Positions 16,515-26,160 of a stretch of DNA of 64,000 nucleotides are shown here, one piece after another. The translations under genes and the position numbers were made by a program. The stretch is from Flavobacterium panacagri (GTDB lineage Bacteria > Bacteroidota > Bacteroidia > Flavobacteriales > Flavobacteriaceae). The stretch is taken from assembly GCF_030378165.1 (NCBI RefSeq), contig NZ_CP119766.1, positions 1,674,001 to 1,738,000 on the forward strand. Direction: 5' to 3'. How positions within the stretch are numbered: position 1 is the first letter of the stretch; each line of letters opens with the position of its first letter. The notes beneath the pieces are model-generated. The model saw only the letters and a program-made list of their open reading frames with translations, searched no databases and was not told the origin of the DNA.

Positions 16515-17582
16515 TTATAACGTATTCACGTTATTTAAATCAGCAAAAGCTTGTTCAAGTCTTGCGTTGAATGTTACTTCGCTTTCACGAACCCATCTTC
16601 TTGGGTCATAGTATTTTTTGTTTGGAGCATCTGGACCTTCTGGGTTTCCAATTTGAGATTTCAAATAGTCAAGGTTTTTAACCATATAATCACGGATACC
16701 TTCAGTGTATGCAAATTGTAAATCTGTATCGATGTTCATTTTGATAACTCCGTAGCTAATTCCTTCTCTGATTTCTTCAAGTGTAGAACCTGAACCTCCG
16801 TGGAAAACGAAATCAACTGGATTGTGTCCTGTATTGAATTTGTTTTGTACGAAATCTTGAGAATTTTTTAAGATTTTTGGAGTTAATTTTACGTTTCCTG
16901 GTTTGTAAACACCGTGAACGTTTCCAAAAGCAGCAGCGATTGTAAATTTAGGGCTTACTTTAGATAATTCTTCGTAAGCGTAAGCTACTTCTTCTGGCTG
17001 TGTGTATAATTTTGAGCTATCAACATCAGAGTTGTCAACACCATCTTCTTCTCCACCTGTAATACCAAGTTCGATTTCCAATGTCATGCCCATTTTACTC
17101 ATTCTAGCTAAGTATTCTTTACAGATCTCGATGTTTTCTTCGATTGGCTCCTCAGACAAATCGATCATGTGAGAACTGAATAATGGTTTTCCTGTTTCTG
17201 CGAAATGTTTTTCAGAAGCATCTAATAAACCATCGATCCAAGGTAAAAGTTTTTTTGCACAGTGGTCAGTATGTAAAATTACAGTTGCACCGTAAGCTTC
17301 TGCTAATGTGTGAATGTGTTTTGCTCCTGCGATTCCTCCCGCGATTGCTGCTTTTTCACCTGCATTAGATAATCCTTTTCCAGCGTTGAATTGTGCTCCT
17401 CCGTTAGAAAATTGAATGATAACTGGCGCGTTTAGTTTTGCTGCAGTTTCAAGAACTCCATTAATTGTGCTTGATCCAGTAACGTTTACTGCTGGAAGAG
17501 CAAAACCCTTCTCTTTCGCATAATTAAAGATCTCTTGTACTTGATCTCCTGTAGCTACTCCTGGTTTAATGTTGTGTGCCAT
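16515..17582 (-). CDS. fbaA: Fructose-bisphosphate aldolase, class II
   Basis: A 355-residue zinc-dependent aldolase (E. coli FbaA is 359). Metal and substrate motifs are visible: VILHTDHCAKKLLPWID (zinc His and Asp), SSHMIDLSEE, ELGITGGEEDGVDNS, FGNVHGVYKPGNV and the phosphate-binding VFHGGSGST. It cleaves fructose 1,6-bisphosphate in glycolysis and the reverse in gluconeogenesis. A TATTTTTG box on the minus strand (plus-strand 17621-17628) lies about 40 bases upstream of the start and is a candidate -7 element, without a clear -33 match. Confidence 0.96.
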   Translation of the reverse strand: MAHNIKPGVATGDQVQEIFNYAKEKGFALPAVNVTGSSTINGVLETAAKLNAPVIIQFSNGGAQFNAGKGLSNAGEKAAIAGGIAGAKHIHTLAEAYGATVILHTDHCAKKLLPWIDGLLDASEKHFAETGKPLFSSHMIDLSEEPIEENIEICKEYLARMSKMGMTLEIELGITGGEEDGVDNSDVDSSKLYTQPEEVAYAYEELSKVSPKFTIAAAFGNVHGVYKPGNVKLTPKILKNSQDFVQNKFNTGHNPVDFVFHGGSGSTLEEIREGISYGVIKMNIDTDLQFAYTEGIRDYMVKNLDYLKSQIGNPEGPDAPNKKYYDPRRWVRESEVTFNARLEQAFADLNNVNTL

Positions 17583-17642
17583 TGTAATTTTTTTTATAGT
17601 TGTTTTTAGTTTTTAGGTTGCAAAAATAAGAATTAATTAGCA

Positions 17643-20216
17643 TTAGAACGGATAATTTATACCAAAATTTAAAACGGAATGCCCAAAATTGTATTCTTTA
17701 AACCATCGGTCTCCCTTCTGATGCGCCGGATTATAAGTCTTAAAGCCTAAATCTAAACGAATAACAAAAAAGCTTAAATCGTATCGTAAACCAAATCCTG
17801 TACCTAAAGCAATTTCTTCTAAATCGTTTAAGTTGTCAAATTTTGCTTTTGGATCTACCACATTATCGAGTACATTCCAGATATTTCCGGCATCTGCAAA
17901 GAGCGCTCCTTTTACATCTCCAAAAACTTTGAAACGATATTCGATACTCGCTGCGATTTTCATATTGGCCTCGTTAAAGTCATTTACAGCATTGGTACTT
18001 CCTGGTCCCAAAGCATAAGGTTGCCAAGCACGGTTGTCATTGGAACCTCCGCCATAATAACTTCGTGAAAACGGAATATAATTTGAATTTCCAAACGGAA
18101 TTGCAATTCCAAAGAAGCTTCTAACAGCTAAAACTTTTTCTTTTCCAAAGTCCCAGTGTTTGATATAGTCAAATTCTGTTTTTATATATTCAGAATATTC
18201 TAAATTGAATATCTCATAATTTCCTCTTGAATTTTTAGGAAGGTTTCCAATAGCTGAAATAGCAGATAATAAAGAGCCTGCTGATTCTATTTTTGTTCTA
18301 AACTGATAGAAATTATTATCAGCAAGATCTTTTTTGGTTGTTTTTGTGAATGAATAACTGGTTGCCAGAATAAAGTCATTTTCGGTCAAACGAATCCTTC
18401 TTTCTTCAATACTTGCGACTTCTTGATATTGTGAGTTGTCTGGTGTTAAGGCAGTTCCTCCAGTTAATACGTCATTAGTAAAGCCAGTTGTTCCTTTTGG
18501 TATAGTTAAGTTTTTTTCGGCTTGCTGTTCAGGAGTGTCTCCCCAATTAGTGTCTGTAGTGTTATAATCTTTTCCAATATTATTCAAATCATCATATGAA
18601 GAAGTATAGACTCTAAAATAATTGTCTGGATTCAGATTGCGAACAAACTGCGCATTTAATAATTCAAATTTTGCAGTGTTGTGGCGTTTCGGAGTCCAGT
18701 TATACGAAATACCTCCTGTAAAGTTTTCTTTGTCTAAACCAATATTTCGCTGTTTTGAAAAACCCGAAGTAATGGAGGTATAAGGAATCATACTTTTGGG
18801 AATAATTTTCTCTGTTCCAAAAGGAAATAAAATCCTTGGAAAGTTCAATTTCATATCCAAACCATATTCCGAAACATTAAAGAAATTATTATTAGGATTC
18901 GCCATGTCTCTTGAAGATCCAATATTCAAACGAGCTGAAATTTCTAAAGTTTCTGCGCGATTGAATACATTTCGAATAGTTTCTGAAACACTGGCACCAA
19001 TTCCAAAATCCTGAATATTTGAGTGTGTTACGTCAAAAGTGGCTCCAAAGCTGTATTTTTTTCTTGGAGTCAAATATACATTAGCAATAAGAGATTGAGC
19101 TGTAGAATCTCTTTTGTCAACTTCATATTGAATAGACGGATAGTTGAAAATTTTTAAGTTATTCAAATATCGAGAAGAAAGAGTGGTTCTGAAATCAGCA
19201 AAAGTGCTTCCTTTGGTAATAAAAATAGCATCAGTAATAGCACGCGGTTTATATTTTAATGTCTTGTAGCTATAAAGGTTAAAATTGTTATACGTTGTAC
19301 TGTCAGTTGGTTTTTTCTTTGCGTTAGCTGCAGAATAGTCGGTGTAAATATTAACGTCGCTTATCGTGTATAATTTAAAAGGTTCCGTTCTGCTTGAATC
19401 TCTACCTTGAATAACATTGTTTGTGATATTTAAGGTTACATTAGCCTGGTTTTTTTTGCCAATAGTATCGATGTCAAAAGTCACATAAGTTGGTTGAAAG
19501 TAATAAGCACCATGATTTCTGAAATAAGTCGTAATGCGGTTTTTTTCTTCTTCAAAGTCTGTGGTTTTGTATTGATTTCCCGTTTTTAATAAAGAAGGTT
19601 CATTATTGGTTCTGTATAAAGAATCTAATGCTGGAGTCAAAATGTTGGTGCTGATAGTATCTAGTTTATAAGCTGGGCCAGTTGTAATATTATAATTAAT
19701 TGCGGCTCTTTTAATGCCAACTGTATCTATTGCATAATCGGTTTTAACATTGAAAAAACCATTATTGAAGTAGTAATATTTTAAACGAAGCAATGATTTT
19801 TTTGTTCTCGCGGTATCAATAATTACTGGAGGCTCACCAGTGTTTTTTAAAAATTCATGAATTCCTTTGTAATAAAAAGACTGGCCAAGTCGGTCAACTT
19901 GTTTAGCAGATAAAATTTTAGACATACGTTCATACTTGCCAGGATTGTTTTTGAATTTTGCCTGATAAGTTGAATCTGGATTTAAATTGGCTAAATTGTA
20001 TAAATTTAACCGAAGTTTGTATCCTAAAAGTTTTCCATTCGGTTTCTGATACATTTGATTAGAGGCAACTTCGTCATTAGTTGCTTTTCCGTTAACTAGA
20101 ATATTGTTTTTTACAAGAAGGTTTTTTCCATCGGGAACTCTTTTTACGGCATTACAAGCGCAAATAAGTATTGCAATTAGAAGAAATGCTATTATTTTTG
20201 TGGAATTATTTTTCAA
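17643..20216 (-). CDS. tamL: Outer membrane translocation and assembly lipoprotein TamL
   Basis: An 857-residue protein of the BamA/TamA superfamily. The signal ends in lipobox LICAC (Cys20), the lipidated form typical of Bacteroidota TamL, which partners a TamB-like protein. POTRA-like domains occupy about residues 30-370 and a 16-strand-type Omp85 barrel follows, with PFSRSYYGGGSNDNRAW and the closing segment SVLNFGINYPF. It should help insert proteins or move lipids at the outer membrane. It is divergent from the RNA methyltransferase gene with 37 bases between start codons; a TACTTTTG box for tamL lies there (20237-20244, reverse). Confidence 0.92.
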   Translation of the reverse strand: MKNNSTKIIAFLLIAILICACNAVKRVPDGKNLLVKNNILVNGKATNDEVASNQMYQKPNGKLLGYKLRLNLYNLANLNPDSTYQAKFKNNPGKYERMSKILSAKQVDRLGQSFYYKGIHEFLKNTGEPPVIIDTARTKKSLLRLKYYYFNNGFFNVKTDYAIDTVGIKRAAINYNITTGPAYKLDTISTNILTPALDSLYRTNNEPSLLKTGNQYKTTDFEEEKNRITTYFRNHGAYYFQPTYVTFDIDTIGKKNQANVTLNITNNVIQGRDSSRTEPFKLYTISDVNIYTDYSAANAKKKPTDSTTYNNFNLYSYKTLKYKPRAITDAIFITKGSTFADFRTTLSSRYLNNLKIFNYPSIQYEVDKRDSTAQSLIANVYLTPRKKYSFGATFDVTHSNIQDFGIGASVSETIRNVFNRAETLEISARLNIGSSRDMANPNNNFFNVSEYGLDMKLNFPRILFPFGTEKIIPKSMIPYTSITSGFSKQRNIGLDKENFTGGISYNWTPKRHNTAKFELLNAQFVRNLNPDNYFRVYTSSYDDLNNIGKDYNTTDTNWGDTPEQQAEKNLTIPKGTTGFTNDVLTGGTALTPDNSQYQEVASIEERRIRLTENDFILATSYSFTKTTKKDLADNNFYQFRTKIESAGSLLSAISAIGNLPKNSRGNYEIFNLEYSEYIKTEFDYIKHWDFGKEKVLAVRSFFGIAIPFGNSNYIPFSRSYYGGGSNDNRAWQPYALGPGSTNAVNDFNEANMKIAASIEYRFKVFGDVKGALFADAGNIWNVLDNVVDPKAKFDNLNDLEEIALGTGFGLRYDLSFFVIRLDLGFKTYNPAHQKGDRWFKEYNFGHSVLNFGINYPF

Positions 20217-20253
20217 GTGTTTTTTAATATTTAATTCAAAAGTACATTATTTT

Positions 20254-20982
20254 ATGGTTAGTAAAAACCAAATAAAACTTATCTCTAGTTTGCATCAAAA
20301 AAAGCAGCGTTCTGTCCATCAATTATTTTTTGCTGAAGGAGTAAAAGTAATTCAAGAATTGCTGCAATCCAATTTTGAATTAGAACATTTATACACCACA
20401 TTGAATGATTTCGAAGCGGTTCAGGCTTCAAAACGAACTCTTATTAATGAACAGGAACTAAAAAAAATAAGTGCTTTATCGACTCCAAATTCTTGTTTGG
20501 CAGTTTTTAAAATGCCAGCCGAAAAAAACATAGTCGATTCTGGTTTAATCGTAGCTTTAGACGATATTAGAGATCCTGGAAATTTAGGAACTATTTTACG
20601 CCTTTGCGATTGGTTTGGTATTAAGCAGGTAATATGTTCTAAAGAAACTGTAGACATTTACAACCCAAAAGTGGTGCAAGCAACAATGGGTTCAATTACA
20701 AGGGTAAATGTGAGTTATATTGACTTAAAAACTTTTCTTGCTCAAACTAAACTGCCAGTTTTTGGAACCTTTATGGACGGAGTAAATATTTATCAATCAG
20801 AATTACCGCAGGAAGGCATCATTATTATGGGTAATGAAGCAAACGGTATTTCGGAAGAAATTGAAAAAATAGTAACATCTCGTCTGTCAATTCCTAGATT
20901 TGGAGAGCTTCAAAAAACCGAAAGTTTAAATGTAGCTACTGCAACAGCAATTATTCTTAGTGAATTTAAACGAAATAGTTAA
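20254..20982 (+). CDS. TrmH/SpoU family RNA 2'-O-methyltransferase
   Basis: A 242-residue SPOUT methyltransferase. An N-terminal substrate-binding domain (LISSLHQKKQRSVHQLFFAEG, about residues 6-80) precedes the knotted catalytic domain with motif 1 LDDIRDPGNLGTILR, motif 2 IIMGNEANGIS and motif 3 IPRFGELQKTESLNVATATA. The target nucleotide (tRNA or rRNA) cannot be told from the sequence. The ATG at 20254 (MVSKNQIKL) is chosen because the longer in-frame version would run deep into tamL on the other strand. Confidence 0.92.
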   Translation: MVSKNQIKLISSLHQKKQRSVHQLFFAEGVKVIQELLQSNFELEHLYTTLNDFEAVQASKRTLINEQELKKISALSTPNSCLAVFKMPAEKNIVDSGLIVALDDIRDPGNLGTILRLCDWFGIKQVICSKETVDIYNPKVVQATMGSITRVNVSYIDLKTFLAQTKLPVFGTFMDGVNIYQSELPQEGIIIMGNEANGISEEIEKIVTSRLSIPRFGELQKTESLNVATATAIILSEFKRNS

Positions 20983-20991
20983 GATTTTGTT

Positions 20992-21714
20992 TTAATGAAA
21001 AGTGAAATTTATTAAAATTGCTCTAGATTTCATGGAATCGATATTATCTGTGTAAGGGCTAACAGGGTGTTCTGCCGTAATATTATCAGGAATGATCTCA
21101 TTAGTAATGCCAAACATACCTCTTACAGAAGGAGAAAAGATAAAATACTCGGTAAAAATATCGATCCCAAATCCAACTTCGTAAGCTGCTGTCCATTGTT
21201 TTACTCTAAATTTTTGCTGCCAGTTATCATCTTGAGATTTAGAATTACTAGATAAATTTAGAGTGGTAGACATACCTCCAACTAAATACGGACGAATGTT
21301 TCCTGTGCGTAAGGCAGAAAATTTTAATAATAACGGAAAGTGAATGTATGTACTGTTTACTTCTCTTAAATAATCTTTTTCTAAAGTTCCTACGCCGGGA
21401 AAATACAAATCGCGCTTTGTGTAATACAAACCAGGTTCAAAACGCAGGTTTATATATTCCTGTAATCTTAAATCGGCTACTACGCCCACATTAAAACCAG
21501 TAGTTTTTTTTACCTGAATATCGCTTTGCACAGGAGTTTTGTAATCAAACTTAAAGTCAAAACTATTAAAACCTAAATAATAGCCAAAGTAAACACGCTG
21601 CTTCTGCCAGTTTTCAAGATTAATAATAGGGTCTTTACTAAACATGTTTTTAGCAAATTGCGAATACCCTTTTGTTGTTAAGACTAATAAAATTAAGATT
21701 ACAGCTTTTTTCAT
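20992..21714 (-). CDS. porT: PorT family outer membrane protein (type IX secretion/gliding)
   Basis: A 240-residue protein with signal peptide MKKAVILILLVLTTKGYSQ and an eight-stranded outer-membrane-barrel pattern: QRVYFGYYLGFNSFDFKF, INLRFEPGLYYTKRD, STYIHFPLLLKFS, RPYLVGGMS and FSPSVRGMFGI. Size, these segments and its place directly after ubiE match PorT (SprT), needed for type IX secretion and gliding in Flavobacteria. The start at 21714 lies one base after the ubiE stop, so the two genes are coupled. Other barrel proteins of the PorT superfamily are a less likely alternative. Confidence 0.85.
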   Translation of the reverse strand: MKKAVILILLVLTTKGYSQFAKNMFSKDPIINLENWQKQRVYFGYYLGFNSFDFKFDYKTPVQSDIQVKKTTGFNVGVVADLRLQEYINLRFEPGLYYTKRDLYFPGVGTLEKDYLREVNSTYIHFPLLLKFSALRTGNIRPYLVGGMSTTLNLSSNSKSQDDNWQQKFRVKQWTAAYEVGFGIDIFTEYFIFSPSVRGMFGITNEIIPDNITAEHPVSPYTDNIDSMKSRAILINFTFH

Positions 21715-21715
21715 A

Positions 21716-22447
21716 CTATTTTTTAGATGCAGAATAAATCGTTGCGACACCAAAAGTTTGTGGCATTGCCACAACATCTATAAACCCAGTTTTTCTCAAA
21801 ATATTGTTTAAGGCTTCTCCATACGGAAAAGCAGCAGCAGATTCAGATAAATAGCCGTATGCATCATTATCCTTTGAAAATAGTTTCCCGATAAGTGGTA
21901 ATATATTTTTGCTGTAAAAATTGTATCCTTGTTTATAAGGGAATTTATCCGGAACTGAAGTTTCTAAAATAACAAAAACACCATTAGGTTTTAAGACTCT
22001 TAAAATTTCAGAGAAACCTTTCTCTAAATTTTCAAAGTTTCTCACTCCAAAACCTACAGTGATAGCGTCAAAATAATTATCTTCAAATGGCATGCTCTCA
22101 GAGTCGCCTAAAACCAATTCAATAATATTAGAGAGATTTTTTTCTTGAACTTTCTTTTTTCCAACTTCCAGCATTCCAGCAGAAATATCCAAACCAATAA
22201 TTTTTTCTGCATTAGTTTGTGCTAATAAAATAGCTAAATCACCAGTTCCTGTTGCAATATCTAGAATAACCTTGGGTTTTTTGTCTGATACTATTTTTAA
22301 TACTTTTTTGCGCCACTTAACATCGATGCCAAATGAAATGACACGATTTAAATTATCGTAATTCCCAGAAATGGTGTCAAACATTTGGGTTACCTGCTCT
22401 TTTTTACCTAGTGAAGAGTCTTTATACGGAGTTACTTTTTCAGACAT
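21716..22447 (-). CDS. ubiE: Demethylmenaquinone/ubiquinone methyltransferase
   Basis: A 243-residue class I SAM-dependent methyltransferase. UbiE signatures are [20 protein letters not shown], the SAM loop [13 protein letters not shown], and [18 protein letters not shown]. In Bacteroidota it makes menaquinone, the respiratory quinone. The ATG at 22447 ([12 protein letters not shown]) is preferred over an upstream in-frame start. A TATATTTG box on the minus strand (plus-strand 22462-22469) lies only 15 bases before this ATG, implying a very short leader. Confidence 0.95.
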   Translation of the reverse strand: MSEKVTPYKDSSLGKKEQVTQMFDTISGNYDNLNRVISFGIDVKWRKKVLKIVSDKKPKVILDIATGTGDLAILLAQTNAEKIIGLDISAGMLEVGKKKVQEKNLSNIIELVLGDSESMPFEDNYFDAITVGFGVRNFENLEKGFSEILRVLKPNGVFVILETSVPDKFPYKQGYNFYSKNILPLIGKLFSKDNDAYGYLSESAAAFPYGEALNNILRKTGFIDVVAMPQTFGVATIYSASKK

Positions 22448-22474
22448 TTTTTTAATTTGGACAAATATAAACAA

Positions 22475-22994
22475 TCTAGTTTAACTGTAATTGAGTTTTT
22501 TGATTTGTAAAATAAATGTTTTTAGATGATTTGTTTCAAAGCTAGAACTCTGGGTCTTTTGGCATCCCTAAATTTAGGGATATTGATAAAATCCCTAAAT
22601 CACGGTATTGTATAATCTCCCTAATATGAACAACTTTGCTAAAGTAAAAATGATTAAAGTTTTAACGATTGATGTCACTATGACTTAAGCAAATGATTAC
22701 TGTTTTTGCGCTTGTAAATTCATTTGTTCTTGAAAAAAGTTTGTAAGTATTATTCTTGGGGGGAAATACTAATTAATAGTGCAAAATACGTTCTTAGGAT
22801 TAAATTTGTTTTTGGAAATTTTAATTTTCTGCCTTTAATATCTTAGTGGTATTTGTTGTTAAAGGCGATTTGAGATTTAGGTCTCAAATAACATAAAATG
22901 TTATTCAGTTATTTCAAATGTTTCTAACATTTGTGATTTTTTTAAACACAAACTATTTCTTGAGAGAGTCAGGTTAAAAATCAATTGTTTTAAA
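22475..22994. other. Gene-free stretch with several palindromes
   Basis: No convincing gene. It holds a perfect 18-base palindrome ATCCCTAAATTTAGGGAT (22564-22581), further ATCCCTAAAT and TCCCTAAT copies just after it (22591 and 22616), a TAAATTTG box (22801-22808) and a hairpin CAAATG-TTTCTAA-CATTTG followed by a T-rich run (around 22916-22940). A small RNA ending at the 22995 terminator is possible but unproven. Confidence 0.4.
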
Positions 22995-23024
22995 AACATC
23001 CTCTATTTTAGAGGATGTTTTTTA
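22995..23024. terminator. Intrinsic terminator downstream of folA
   Basis: AACATCCTCTA and TAGAGGATGTT form an 11-bp stem with a TTT loop region, followed by TTTTTT on the plus strand and T-rich sequence on the minus strand. It could serve folA and any plus-strand transcript. Confidence 0.8.
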
Positions 23025-23025
23025 T

Positions 23026-23508
23026 TTATTTTCTAATGTAAGTTTCATACGTATAATCATAAAGGTGTTTTTCATCTTTAAAATTTTCTTCAGATTCTAC
23101 CAAAAGCCATTCACTTTTATTAATTTTTGGAAAAAAAGTATCTGCTTCAAAAGTGTGATGAACTTTGGTTAATTCTATAATGTCTGTAAACGGAAGAGCA
23201 AGATTGTAAATTTCTCCACCTCCAATAACATAACTATCGTCATTTTCTGGACATGCTGCAATTGCCTTTTCAATGCTGTCTACCACAATACATCCTTCTG
23301 GCTGATAATTTTCTTGACGAGTAATTATAACATGTACTCGATTGGGTAATGGTTTTGGAAAACTTTCAAAAGTCTTTCTGCCCATAATAATATGATGGCC
23401 TGTAGTAAGTGCCTTAAATCTTTTAAAATCATTTGGAAGGTGCCATACTAATTCGTTGTTTTTTCCAAGCGCATTATTTTCAGCCGCAGCCGCTATCATT
23501 ATAATCAT
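23026..23508 (-). CDS. folA: Dihydrofolate reductase
   Basis: A 160-residue DHFR. Typical motifs are IAAAAENNALGKNNELVWHL at the N terminus, FKRFKALTTGHHIIMGRKTF, the NADPH loop VIGGGEIYNLALP and EADTFFPKIN. It reduces dihydrofolate to tetrahydrofolate, which is consumed by thymidylate synthase, encoded 1 kb away. It follows the 2TM-protein gene by 12 bases and is probably cotranscribed with it. Confidence 0.95.
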   Translation of the reverse strand: MIIMIAAAAENNALGKNNELVWHLPNDFKRFKALTTGHHIIMGRKTFESFPKPLPNRVHVIITRQENYQPEGCIVVDSIEKAIAACPENDDSYVIGGGEIYNLALPFTDIIELTKVHHTFEADTFFPKINKSEWLLVESEENFKDEKHLYDYTYETYIRK

Positions 23509-23520
23509 GGTATGCTTAAT

Positions 23521-23865
23521 CTAAATTTTATTTTCATTCTCTTCATTAATTGAAGATTCAAGCTGGCTGATTCTTTTTTGTTGTAAAGCAACTAATCGGT
23601 CAATTTGTTCCCTTTCCCATTTTTTATTCATAAAACGGTCGGTGATATATACTTTTATAAAATGCAGAATAAAAAGAAAGAGCCAGATTGTAATTCCCCA
23701 GATGCACCAGTTTTGAGTTGTTCCTTCTCCAAAACCAAAAAATCTATTGGCAATAAATAAAAATAAACTTCCTAGAAGGAAAAGAACAAAATGAAAATAA
23801 AGGATTTTTTTTTGTCTTAATCGGCGTCTAGCGTATTCGTATTGTTCGTGCACTTCTTTTTCCAT
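23521..23865 (-). CDS. 2TM domain membrane protein
   Basis: A 114-residue protein with the layout of the 2TM family: a charged N terminus (EQYEYARRRLRQKKILYFH), two helices (about residues 22-42 and 52-72) joined by a short loop with TTQNWCIWGITIW, then RFMNKKWEREQIDRL and a C-terminal coiled stretch. In Flavobacteria such domains also occur fused to histidine kinase or LytTR proteins. Function unknown. Lies just upstream of folA on the same strand. Confidence 0.85.
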   Translation of the reverse strand: MEKEVHEQYEYARRRLRQKKILYFHFVLFLLGSLFLFIANRFFGFGEGTTQNWCIWGITIWLFLFILHFIKVYITDRFMNKKWEREQIDRLVALQQKRISQLESSINEENENKI

Positions 23866-24104
23866 AAGATAAAAATGAGATTATAAAGTTAAAATTTATT
23901 TTTGAATGTCAATATTCTGCGAAAAGAATATTTGTTTTAAAATGATCTAAGAATTTGAAATGCAAAATTTTAGAGCGTTTAAATTGCAGATATGACTAAA
24001 ATAATGTGTTGTTTTTGGAATTATGATAAATCGGATAGTCGAGTAGTGGGGGTTTGATTGATTTTGTTTAATTTTAGATGTATAAATCTAAAAACTAAAT
24101 AGTT

Positions 24105-24401
24105 ATGTCTTTGAAAAAACAATTCATCAAAACGAAACCAGTTTGTAAAGTAACATTTTCTATAGATGCCAAAGATGCTGATTCGGCAGCAGTTGTTGGG
24201 GATTTTAATAACTGGAATCCTTCAGAAGGAGCTTTAAGCAAGTTGAAGAACGGAACCTTTAAAGCGACTTATGATTTGGTTAAAGATGCGATCTACGAAT
24301 TTAAGTATGTAATAGACGGGATTTATGTAAACGATCCAGAAGCCGATTCTTATAAATGGAACGATTATGCTGGAAGTGAAAATAGTGTCTTAATTGTATA
24401 A
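24105..24401 (+). CDS. Isoamylase early-set (CBM48-like) domain protein
   Basis: A 98-residue protein made of one early-set immunoglobulin-like domain: VTFSIDAKDADSAAVVGDFN, NWNPSEGALSKLKNGTF, YEFKYVIDGIYVNDPEAD. Such domains bind glycogen-like glucans next to catalytic modules in branching enzymes or AMPK beta. Here it stands alone without a signal peptide, so it is cytoplasmic, and its partner is unknown. No neighbour handles glycogen. A terminator follows directly. Confidence 0.88.
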   Translation: MSLKKQFIKTKPVCKVTFSIDAKDADSAAVVGDFNNWNPSEGALSKLKNGTFKATYDLVKDAIYEFKYVIDGIYVNDPEADSYKWNDYAGSENSVLIV

Positions 24402-24434
24402 AAAAAATCCGCTCAATATTTAAGCGGATTTTTT
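24402..24434. terminator. Bidirectional terminator between converging genes
   Basis: ATCCGCT-CAATATTT-AAGCGGAT-type stem (24408-24429) with A-run and T-run on its two sides, between the stops of the early-set protein gene and thyA. Confidence 0.9.
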
Positions 24435-24439
24435 GTTTT

Positions 24440-25291
24440 CTATACAGCAACACTTCCTTTTATTGCAGGATGCGGGTCGTAGTCTACTAAAGTGAAATCG
24501 TCATAATCAAAATCAAAAATGTTTTTAATCGCTGGATTCAAAATCATTTTTGGTAATGGTTTTGGTTCACGAGTTAATTGCAATTCTAATTGCTCAAAAT
24601 GATTGTTGTAAATATGTGCGTCGCCAAAAGTGTGAATAAATTCACCGGGCTCTAAATCGCATACTTGAGCAATCATCATTGTAAATAATGCATAAGAAGC
24701 AATATTAAAAGGTACTCCTAAAAAAATATCAGCGCTTCTTTGATATAACTGGCAGGATAATTTTCCTTTCGTTTCTCCTTTTTCTAAATCGGGACTTGCC
24801 ACATAAAACTGAAAAAAGGCATGACATGGAGGCAAAGCAGCTTTGTTGTTGGCTACATTCTCTTCAAATGATTTTTTAGTATCTGGCAGAACAGATGGAT
24901 TCCATGCAGAAACCAGCATTCTTCGGCTGTTTGGATTTGTTTTTAATTCTGTAATCAATTCAGAGATCTGATCAATTTCTTCGCTGTTCCAGTTACGCCA
25001 TTGATGTCCATAAACAGGCCCCAAATCGCCGTTAGAATCGGCCCATTCATCCCAGATTTTTACTCCGTTTTCTTTAAGATATTTAATATTGGTATCTCCT
25101 TTTAAAAACCAAAGCAATTCGTAAATGATCGATTTTAAATGAAGTTTTTTTGTTGTAACCATTGGGAAACCTTCACTTAAATCAAAACGCATCTGGTAGC
25201 CAAAAACACTTTTTGTTCCAGTTCCAGTACGGTCTCCTTTTTGATTCCCGTTTTCTAAAACGTGTTTTACTAAATCTAAGTATTGTTTCAT
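24440..25291 (-). CDS. thyA: Thymidylate synthase
   Basis: A 283-residue ThyA converting dUMP to dTMP with methylene-tetrahydrofolate. Motifs: [18 protein letters not shown], the catalytic [11 protein letters not shown] (nucleophile Cys), [18 protein letters not shown] and [14 protein letters not shown]. It is about 19 residues longer than the E. coli enzyme owing to inserts around [13 protein letters not shown] and [13 protein letters not shown], on either side of the catalytic Cys. Lies downstream of the DUF151 nuclease gene on the same strand with folA nearby. Confidence 0.96.
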   Translation of the reverse strand: MKQYLDLVKHVLENGNQKGDRTGTGTKSVFGYQMRFDLSEGFPMVTTKKLHLKSIIYELLWFLKGDTNIKYLKENGVKIWDEWADSNGDLGPVYGHQWRNWNSEEIDQISELITELKTNPNSRRMLVSAWNPSVLPDTKKSFEENVANNKAALPPCHAFFQFYVASPDLEKGETKGKLSCQLYQRSADIFLGVPFNIASYALFTMMIAQVCDLEPGEFIHTFGDAHIYNNHFEQLELQLTREPKPLPKMILNPAIKNIFDFDYDDFTLVDYDPHPAIKGSVAV

Positions 25292-25311
25292 TGGTGCTTA
25301 ATTGTTTAACC

Positions 25312-25351
25312 GTTTATTCGTGTAACTGTTTAATCGATTAAACGAATAAAC
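25312..25351. repeat. Nested inverted repeat in the spacer before thyA
   Basis: Arms GTTTATTCG (25312-25320) and CGAATAAAC (25343-25351) enclose a palindrome TTTAATCGATTAAA (25329-25342). Further GTTTAA and GATTAAAC units lie around it. It resembles the short-unit repeat spacers elsewhere in the window. Confidence 0.55.
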
Positions 25352-25372
25352 AACCCCACGATTAAACATCAT

Positions 25373-25996
25373 TTATCTTCTTGAGATTTCGTCTCTAATT
25401 TTTGCTGCTTTTTCGTAATCTTCCTGAGAAACTGCCTGATCTAAAAGTTCATTCAGTTCTTGTAAGGTATGTTTGGAATAAACATCCCCAGATTGATTGC
25501 TTTCTTCTTCACGTCCAAAAGTTTCTGGATTTGAAAGAACATCATCAATTTCCTGAGCTCCTTGATCAGCATCAGCAGTATTTGATTTTAAATAAATTCC
25601 GGCTTTATCTAAGATGTTTTTATAAGTAAAAATTGGTGCATTGAAACGTAATGCTAAAGCAATAGCATCTGAAGTTCGGGCATCAATAATTTCTTCGATT
25701 TTGTCTCTTTCACAGATTAAACTGGAGTAAAAAACGCCATCAACCAATTTGTGAATGATAACTTGTTTTACCACAATATCAAATCTTTCTGCGAAATTTT
25801 TGAATAAATCATGTGTTAATGGACGTGGTGGTTTTATTTCTTTTTCTAAGGCAATAGCTATCGATTGGGCTTCAAAAGCACCAATAACGATAGGTAATTT
25901 TCTTTCACCATCAACTTCATTCAGAATTAGGGCATAAGCGCCATTTTGAGTTTGGCTGTATGAAATTCCTTTTATAGATAATTTTACTAGACTCAT
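25373..25996 (-). CDS. Bifunctional nuclease family protein (DUF151) with UVR motif
   Basis: A 207-residue protein. The DUF151 domain covers about residues 1-135 (RKLPIVIGAFEAQSIAIAL, RTSDAIALALRFNAPIF) and a UVR motif ends the protein (LNELLDQAVSQEDYEKAAKI). DUF151 proteins have reported nuclease activity; the UVR motif in UvrB and UvrC mediates contact between those proteins. The ATG at 25996 (MSLVKLSIKG) matches family starts, so a further upstream in-frame ATG is rejected. Upstream of thyA on the same strand. Confidence 0.9.
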   Translation of the reverse strand: MSLVKLSIKGISYSQTQNGAYALILNEVDGERKLPIVIGAFEAQSIAIALEKEIKPPRPLTHDLFKNFAERFDIVVKQVIIHKLVDGVFYSSLICERDKIEEIIDARTSDAIALALRFNAPIFTYKNILDKAGIYLKSNTADADQGAQEIDDVLSNPETFGREEESNQSGDVYSKHTLQELNELLDQAVSQEDYEKAAKIRDEISRR

Positions 25997-26087
25997 ATAT
26001 GTTTGTAAAAAAGGCACTTAGCGCCTCATTTTTTTGCTTTTTTTAATTGAAAAATAAAGCTGCAATTTTAGTCAAAAAATATGGAAC

Positions 26088-26135
26088 AAAAAAGCTGCCT
26101 ATAAACAAAGATACAATATCTTGTTTTTAGGCAGC
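26088..26135 (-). terminator. Terminator after etfA
   Basis: Arms GCTGCCT (26094-26100) and AGGCAGC (26129-26135), with an inner AAACAA...GATA/TATC...GTTT extension. On the minus strand the stem is followed by TTTTTTG. It lies 25 bases past the etfA stop. Confidence 0.8.
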
Positions 26136-26160
26136 AAATATTTTGAAGAGAATTCTTGAA

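Noticed and set aside
20104..20253. N-terminal extension of the RNA methyltransferase
   Set aside because: It would overlap tamL coding sequence on the other strand by more than 100 bases, and family members begin at MVSKNQ.
22626..22685. A tiny ORF starting MNNFAKVKM in the gene-free stretch
   Set aside because: There is no promoter at a suitable distance, no terminator pairing and no Met/Cys bias; it is likely chance.
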